This document shows positions 49,101 to 53,846 of a DNA stretch of 53,846 nucleotides, in pieces. The first letter of the stretch is position 1; every line of letters starts with the position of its first letter. This DNA comes from Nemertoderma westbladi (Eukaryota > Xenacoelomorpha > Nemertodermatida > Nemertodermatidae): NCBI GenBank assembly GCA_032718475.1, contig JAUCBJ010008937.1:1-53846 (forward strand). Reading direction: 5' to 3'. A program made the translations under genes and the position numbers. The notes below the pieces were generated by a model that worked only from the letters and a program-made list of their open reading frames with translations, ran no database searches and had not been told where the DNA came from.

Positions 49101-51624
49101 TTAGTCGGGGTTGTGTCATTGAGTTTAATATCTTTGTGAATGGACAGTAAAGTCAGACCAGTTAGTCGGGGTTGTGTCATTGAGTTTAATATCTTTGTGA
49201 ATGGACAGTAAATCCAGACCAGTTAGTCGGGATTGTGTCATTGAGTTTAATATCTTTGTGAATGGACAGTAAATCCAGACCAGTTAGTCGGGGTTGTGTC
49301 ATTGAGTTAAAAAATCTTTGTGAATGGACAGTAAATCCAGACCAGTTAGTCGGGGTTGTGTCATTGAGTTTAATATCTTTGTGAATGGACAGTAAAGTCA
49401 AACCAGTTAGTCGGGTTTGTGTCATTGAGTTTAATATCTTTGTGAATGGACAGTAAATCCAGACCAGTTAGTCGGGGTTGTGTCATTGAGTTTAATATCT
49501 TTGTGAATGGACAGTAAATCCAGACCAGTTAGTCGGGGTTGTGTCATTGAGTTTAATATCTTTGTGAATGGACAGTAAAGTCAGACCAGTTAGTCGGGGT
49601 TGTGTCATTGAGTTTAATATCTTTGTGAATGGACAGTAAATCCAGACCAGTTAGTCGGGGTTGTGTCATTGAGTTTAATATCTTTGTGAATGGACAGTAA
49701 AGTCAAACCAGTTAGTCGGGTTTGTGTCATTGAGTTTAATATCTTTGTGAATGGACAGTAAATCCAGACCAGTTAGTCGGGGTTGTGTCATTGAGTTTAA
49801 TATCTTTGTGAATGGACAGTAAATCCAGACCAGTTAGTCGGGGTTGTGTCATTGAGTTTAATATCTTTGTGAATGGACAGTAAAGTCAGACCAGTTAGTC
49901 GGGGTTGTGTCATTGAGTTTAATATCTTTGTGAATGGACAGTAAAGTCAGACCAGTTAGTCGGGGTTGTGTCATTGAGTTTAATATCTTTGTGAATGGAC
50001 AGTAAAGTCAGACCAGTTAGTCGGGGTTGTGTCATTGAGTTTAATATCTTTGTGAATGGACAGTAAAGTCAAACCAGTTAGTCGGGTTTGTGTCATTGAG
50101 TTTAATATCTTTGTGAATGGACAGTAAATCCAGACCAGTTAGTCGGGGTTGTGTCATTGAGTTTAATATCTTTGTGAATGGACAGTAAAGTCAGACCAGT
50201 TAGTCGGGGTTGTGTCATTGAGTTTAATATCTTTGTGAATGGACAGTAAAGTCAGACCAGTTAGTCGGGGTTGTGTCATTGAGTTTAATATCTTTGTGAA
50301 TGGACAGTAAAGTCAGACCAGTTAGTCGGGGTTGTGTCATTGAGTTTAATATCTTTGTGAATGGACAGTAAAGTCAGACCAGTTAGTCGGGGTTGTGTCA
50401 TTGAGTTTAATATCTTTGTGAATGGACAGTAAAGTCAGACCAGTTAGTCGGGGTTGTGTCATTGAGTTTAATATCTTTGTGAATGGACAGTAAAGTCAAA
50501 CCAGTTAGTCGGGGTTGTGTCATTGAGTTTAATATCTTTGTGAATGGACAGTAAAGTCAGACCAGTTAGTCGGGGTTGTGTCATTGAGTTTAATATCTTT
50601 GTGAATGGACAGTAAAGTCAGACCAGTTAGTCGGGGTTGTGTCATTGAGTTTAATATCTTTGTGAATGGACAGTAAAGTCAGACCAGTTAGTCGGGGTTG
50701 TGTCATTGAGTTTAATATCTTTGTGAATGGACAGTAAAGTCCAGACCAGTTAGTCGGGGTTGTGTCATTGAGTTTAATATCTTTGTGAATGGACAGTAAA
50801 GTCAGACCAGTTAGTCGGGGTTGTGTCATTGAGTTTAATATCTTTGTGAATGGACAGTAAAGTCAGACCAGTTAGTCGGGGTTGTGTCATTGAGTTAAAA
50901 ATCTTTGTGAATGGACAGTAAAGTCAGACCAGTTAGTCGGGGTTGTGTCATTGAGTTTAATATCTTTGTGAATGGACAGTAAAGTCAGACCAGTTAGTCG
51001 GGGTTGTGTCATTGAGTTTAATATCTTTGTGAATGGACAGTAAAGTCAGACCAGTTAGTCGGGGTTGTGTCATTGAGTTTAATATCTTTGTGAATGGACA
51101 GTAAAGTCAGACCAGTTAGTCGGGGTTGTGTCATTGAGTTTAATATCTTTGTGAATGGACAGTAAAGTCAGACCAGTTAGTCGGGGTTGTGTCATTGAGT
51201 TTAATATCTTTGTGAATGGACAGTAAAGTCAGACCAGTTAGTCGGGGTTGTGTCATTGAGTTTAATATCTTTGTGAATGGACAGTAAAGTCAGACCAGTT
51301 AGTCGGGGTTGTGTCATTGAGTTTAATATCTTTGTGAATGGACAGTAAAGTCAGACCAGTTAGTCGGGGTTGTGTCATTGAGTTTAATATCTTTGTGAAT
51401 GGACAGTAAAGTCAGACCAGTTAGTCGGGGTTGTGTCATTGAGTTTAATATCTTTGTGAATGGACAGTAAAGTCAGACCAGTTAGTCGGGGTTGTGTCAT
51501 TGAGTTTAATATCTTTGTGAATGGACAGTAAAGTCAGACCAGTTAGTCGGGGTTGTGTCATTGAGTTTAATATCTTTGTGAATGGACAGTAAAGTCAGAC
51601 CAGTTAGTCGGGGTTGTGTCATTG
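46127..51624 (+). repeat. 61-bp minisatellite, about 90 copies (5.5 kb)
   Basis: The unit is as at 45307. Variants: GTCAGACC, TCCAGACC or CCCAGACC; CTTTGTG or CTTCGTG; GAGTTTAAT, GTGTTTAAT or GAGTTAAAAAATC; a four-base TTAA insertion in two units (near 47041 and 47780). Variants are mixed on the left and nearly absent from about 50460 to the right end, where the array stops abruptly within a unit at 51624. The 79-codon minus frames inside it are repeat translations. Confidence 0.96.
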
Positions 51625-51891
51625 TGGCACGCAAGTAAGATTTCAAAAGGTAGCGTTCGAAACAGGTAGCGTACCAAAGTATCACTATTCCTGGTAAAAA
51701 AAAGCAATCTTTGGCTTTCTTCACTCGAACTTTTTAATATCTAATGATAATTTGTTACCATCGGGAATTTTTGATATTATTGATTATAATACTTGGCAGC
51801 TTGGTATGTTATTATTTAAACAGGCATTCAAAATTAGATATAAGGTACGGATATAAGGTTGGAACACACTTTCAGAAATTTCGTGGAGGCA

Positions 51892-51922
<31 letters not shown>

Positions 51923-52294
51923 ATCCGCCCCTGTTCTCGACCTTATTTTATGGTGTAAAATGCGGCTATACACATACTAGGCTCAACCCATAGGGTTATG
52001 CATATGGGATACCCTAATAAAGTTTACAGACAGGGTTTTACTTTATAAATAACCCCGATTGTCGTAATAATTTTGGTTTTCGCCAGCAACCGTAAAATTG
52101 GTTCTCAACTGCATTCTTATAATGAGGTTATTTATATAACAAACTCCACTAGACAATAGGTAAACAGACACTCAGCTATCATTAGAGGCCCAAACATTCG
52201 GTCTGGTTTCCTGTATGCACCGTCATTGAATGGGAGGGTGCTAGGTTTTATAACCTCCTTCCTGTTTGCGGTACTGGCCCCACACTCAATACAG
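51625..52294. other. Unique stretch with C29 run
   Basis: No supported gene. A C29 run lies at 51892-51920, followed by GGATCCGCCCCTG. The last part (about 52190-52294) precedes the TATA box of the small candidate gene and may be its promoter. Confidence 0.5.
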
Positions 52295-52300
52295 TATAAA
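52295..52300 (+). promoter_or_regulatory. TATA box of small candidate gene
   Basis: TATAAA (in CAGTATAAAAGCAG) 54 nt before the ATG at 52349, which places a transcription start near 52325 with a short 5' leader. Confidence 0.45.
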
Positions 52301-52348
52301 AGCAGTAAGTCAACGGACGTAGAGTGAAGAGTTAATGAAGCGACAATA

Positions 52349-52618
52349 ATGGACCAATTTTATTTAATGCGCCTTCCAATAGGAGTTGGTCCTACTTTTG
52401 CTACCAGAGTTGCTCAGCTTACCTTATACGGAATGACAGGCTGCGGTTTATCGCATGCCGTAAATATTTTAGTGGCTTTTTACTTTGAGGTAAAAAGCAA
52501 TGTGCCTTTAGATTATAGCTGCTTCGTTCGCAAACAACATAGAAAGGTGGCATCGAGGTGTCATCATAGCAGAGATGTGGAGCAAGTTAATCGCAAATCT
52601 GAAGTGGAGTGCATCTAA
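52349..52618 (+). CDS. Small hypothetical protein (89 aa)
   Basis: I do not recognise a family. The protein starts MDQFYLMRLPIGVGPTFATR, has a moderately hydrophobic stretch at about 20-47 (LTLYGMTGCG, VNILVAFYF) that could be a weak membrane segment, and a basic, Cys/His-containing end (RKVASRCHHSRD). Support is positional: TATA box at 52295, short leader, ATG with A at -3, and AATAAA at 52626, only 8 nt after the stop. A possible donor (GAGGTAAAAAG at 52490) means it might instead be a first exon. A chance frame cannot be excluded. Confidence 0.35.
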   Translation: MDQFYLMRLPIGVGPTFATRVAQLTLYGMTGCGLSHAVNILVAFYFEVKSNVPLDYSCFVRKQHRKVASRCHHSRDVEQVNRKSEVECI

Positions 52619-52625
52619 CCAAAAC

Positions 52626-52631
52626 AATAAA
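52626..52631 (+). promoter_or_regulatory. Possible poly(A) signal of small candidate gene
   Basis: AATAAA eight bases after the stop codon of the 89-residue frame. Confidence 0.35.
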
Positions 52632-53846
52632 CGAAAGTGAATAGAACATGTTGCAGTTTTATCTTTCATAGCAATCAGCAAAGCAATATTTGCGTAGATT
52701 TTCCCTTGAGGAGCCCCCCCCCCCCCCCCCCCCCCCCCCCATCTGAACTGAATTTTCTATGAATTATTGGAAAACAATAATTGAATGTGCAACTAAACCG
52801 TCAACGTATTGGTTGACGCCACCCGAAACTCGAAGATATCATTTATTCTTTAAAATAATGGGATTGCCAAACTCTCGTACCGCGAAACCCAATTAATCCT
52901 TTGTCGAATTGAGGTGATAGGGACGTGTCACAATGAGGCGCATTACGTGATGAAGCTTTTAAGAATATTGTACTGGGTTGGTGTGGTTATCCCCTAACCC
53001 GATGTACTAATTACGATGACGTACCGTCGTATAACTCGGTGTAGGTGACCGGAGCGCCTCCCATATGGTCCATCCTAGACAATTCTTTTGTCGATGAGCC
53101 GCCAAAGGGTCTCACATGTCAACCCCTGACCCCTGAAGTTTGAGATGGCCATTACCTGTCCTCCCATTTTCGTGTCATAGTGACGACAAAGACGAATGGA
53201 GAATTGGGCTGAATGCAGCATTACATGGTAATTAGTTCAATATAGCTATTGTGGCAGCTTAAAGGCCTGAGGCGGTACAAATGAGGGACTTTCATAAAAA
53301 CAGCCTAAAGATATTTGCCGTCGATTTTTACGCAGTATAGGGTTTACGTCTCCGGTCTCCGTTCGTGGTGTTATTCAATACAGTTTAAACGCTGCATATC
53401 AATAATGGTGTAAAATTAACTAAAACTGAAATCACGTGGTGTACGTTTATCGCTGTAGAACAAATGTGAACCCGACATGACCCCACGCTCTGTTTCACAA
53501 AACAACTTATTTTAAGCAGAAAAATGTAAAGCTTTCACAGATTTGACCAATCTAAGCAAATCGAATCAAGATTCAATTTGATCTAAACCCACATCTTTAA
53601 TTCAATTTAATCTGTGTATTATAATAGGTACTTAACTGCATTATACACATATCGCACATCGCACTGGTAGTTACTACTGTGCACTGTAATAGTTTGTACT
53701 TGAGATGTAACAGAAGGACAGAGTTGTATGCCGGGTAGACTAACTCATTAATAAAGGGGTCAGTGAAAAGTTCAAGTTCAGCTCAGTGTGCTGTGAAGTT
53801 TGATGTCTAGACATGGATTTATACAGGCTGTGTGTAGGGTACAAAA
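52632..53846. other. Right-end stretch, no gene seen
   Basis: C27 run at 52714-52740, then unique sequence of balanced composition. No splice-supported exon, element or array was recognised. Confidence 0.5.

Noticed and set aside
48086-51724. Repeated 79-codon minus frames in the 61-bp array
   Set aside because: Array translations broken at a fixed unit variant (GAGTTAAAAAATC); no gene features.

Overview
This is a window of animal nuclear DNA, most likely from a marine invertebrate; the species cannot be fixed from sequence alone. The evidence is GT-AG introns with codon-phase-compatible exons, a neurogenin-type bHLH gene, tRNA-derived SINEs, a non-LTR retrotransposon family and very heavy minisatellite content. 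There is no bacterial gene organisation. Most long open frames in the window are translations of tandem repeats, not genes.

Layout. 1-756 (minus): N-terminal 252 codons of an unrecognised acidic protein running off the left edge. 757-4620: AT-rich non-coding DNA with diverged tandem duplications. 4620-6480: a decayed LINE. 6839-7228: two head-to-head SINE copies forming a hairpin. 7766-32976 (plus): ten exons of a REJ-domain (polycystin-1 / receptor-for-egg-jelly) gene, found by joining short exons by splice site and phase; together they give exactly 453 codons. Three consecutive introns of this gene are filled by unrelated arrays: (GGGGAT)n of 1.7 kb, a 26-bp repeat of 5.5 kb and a 63-bp repeat of 9.4 kb. 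The last exon either splices onward or reads through into a short hydrophobic tail, a stop at 33030 and an AATAAA at 33084.

33752-34372 (plus): a single-exon neurogenin-like proneural transcription factor. 36241-36976: a nearly perfect 32-bp array of 23 copies. 38320-38817 (minus): a small ubiquitin-like protein. 41480-42104: repeat remnants. 42142-51624: a 31-bp array and a 61-bp array whose junction has been duplicated, with a 5'-truncated but open LINE copy inserted in the first 61-bp array. 52295-52631: a possible small gene with TATA box and poly(A) signal. The rest shows no recognisable gene.

How it fits together. The two well-supported genes are neighbours on the same strand (about 0.7 kb apart if the REJ gene ends at 33030), but nothing in the sequence ties their functions. 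The main biological theme is extreme tandem-repeat growth, with higher-order duplication, inside and next to a normal spliced gene. No CRISPR, operon or prokaryotic system is present.
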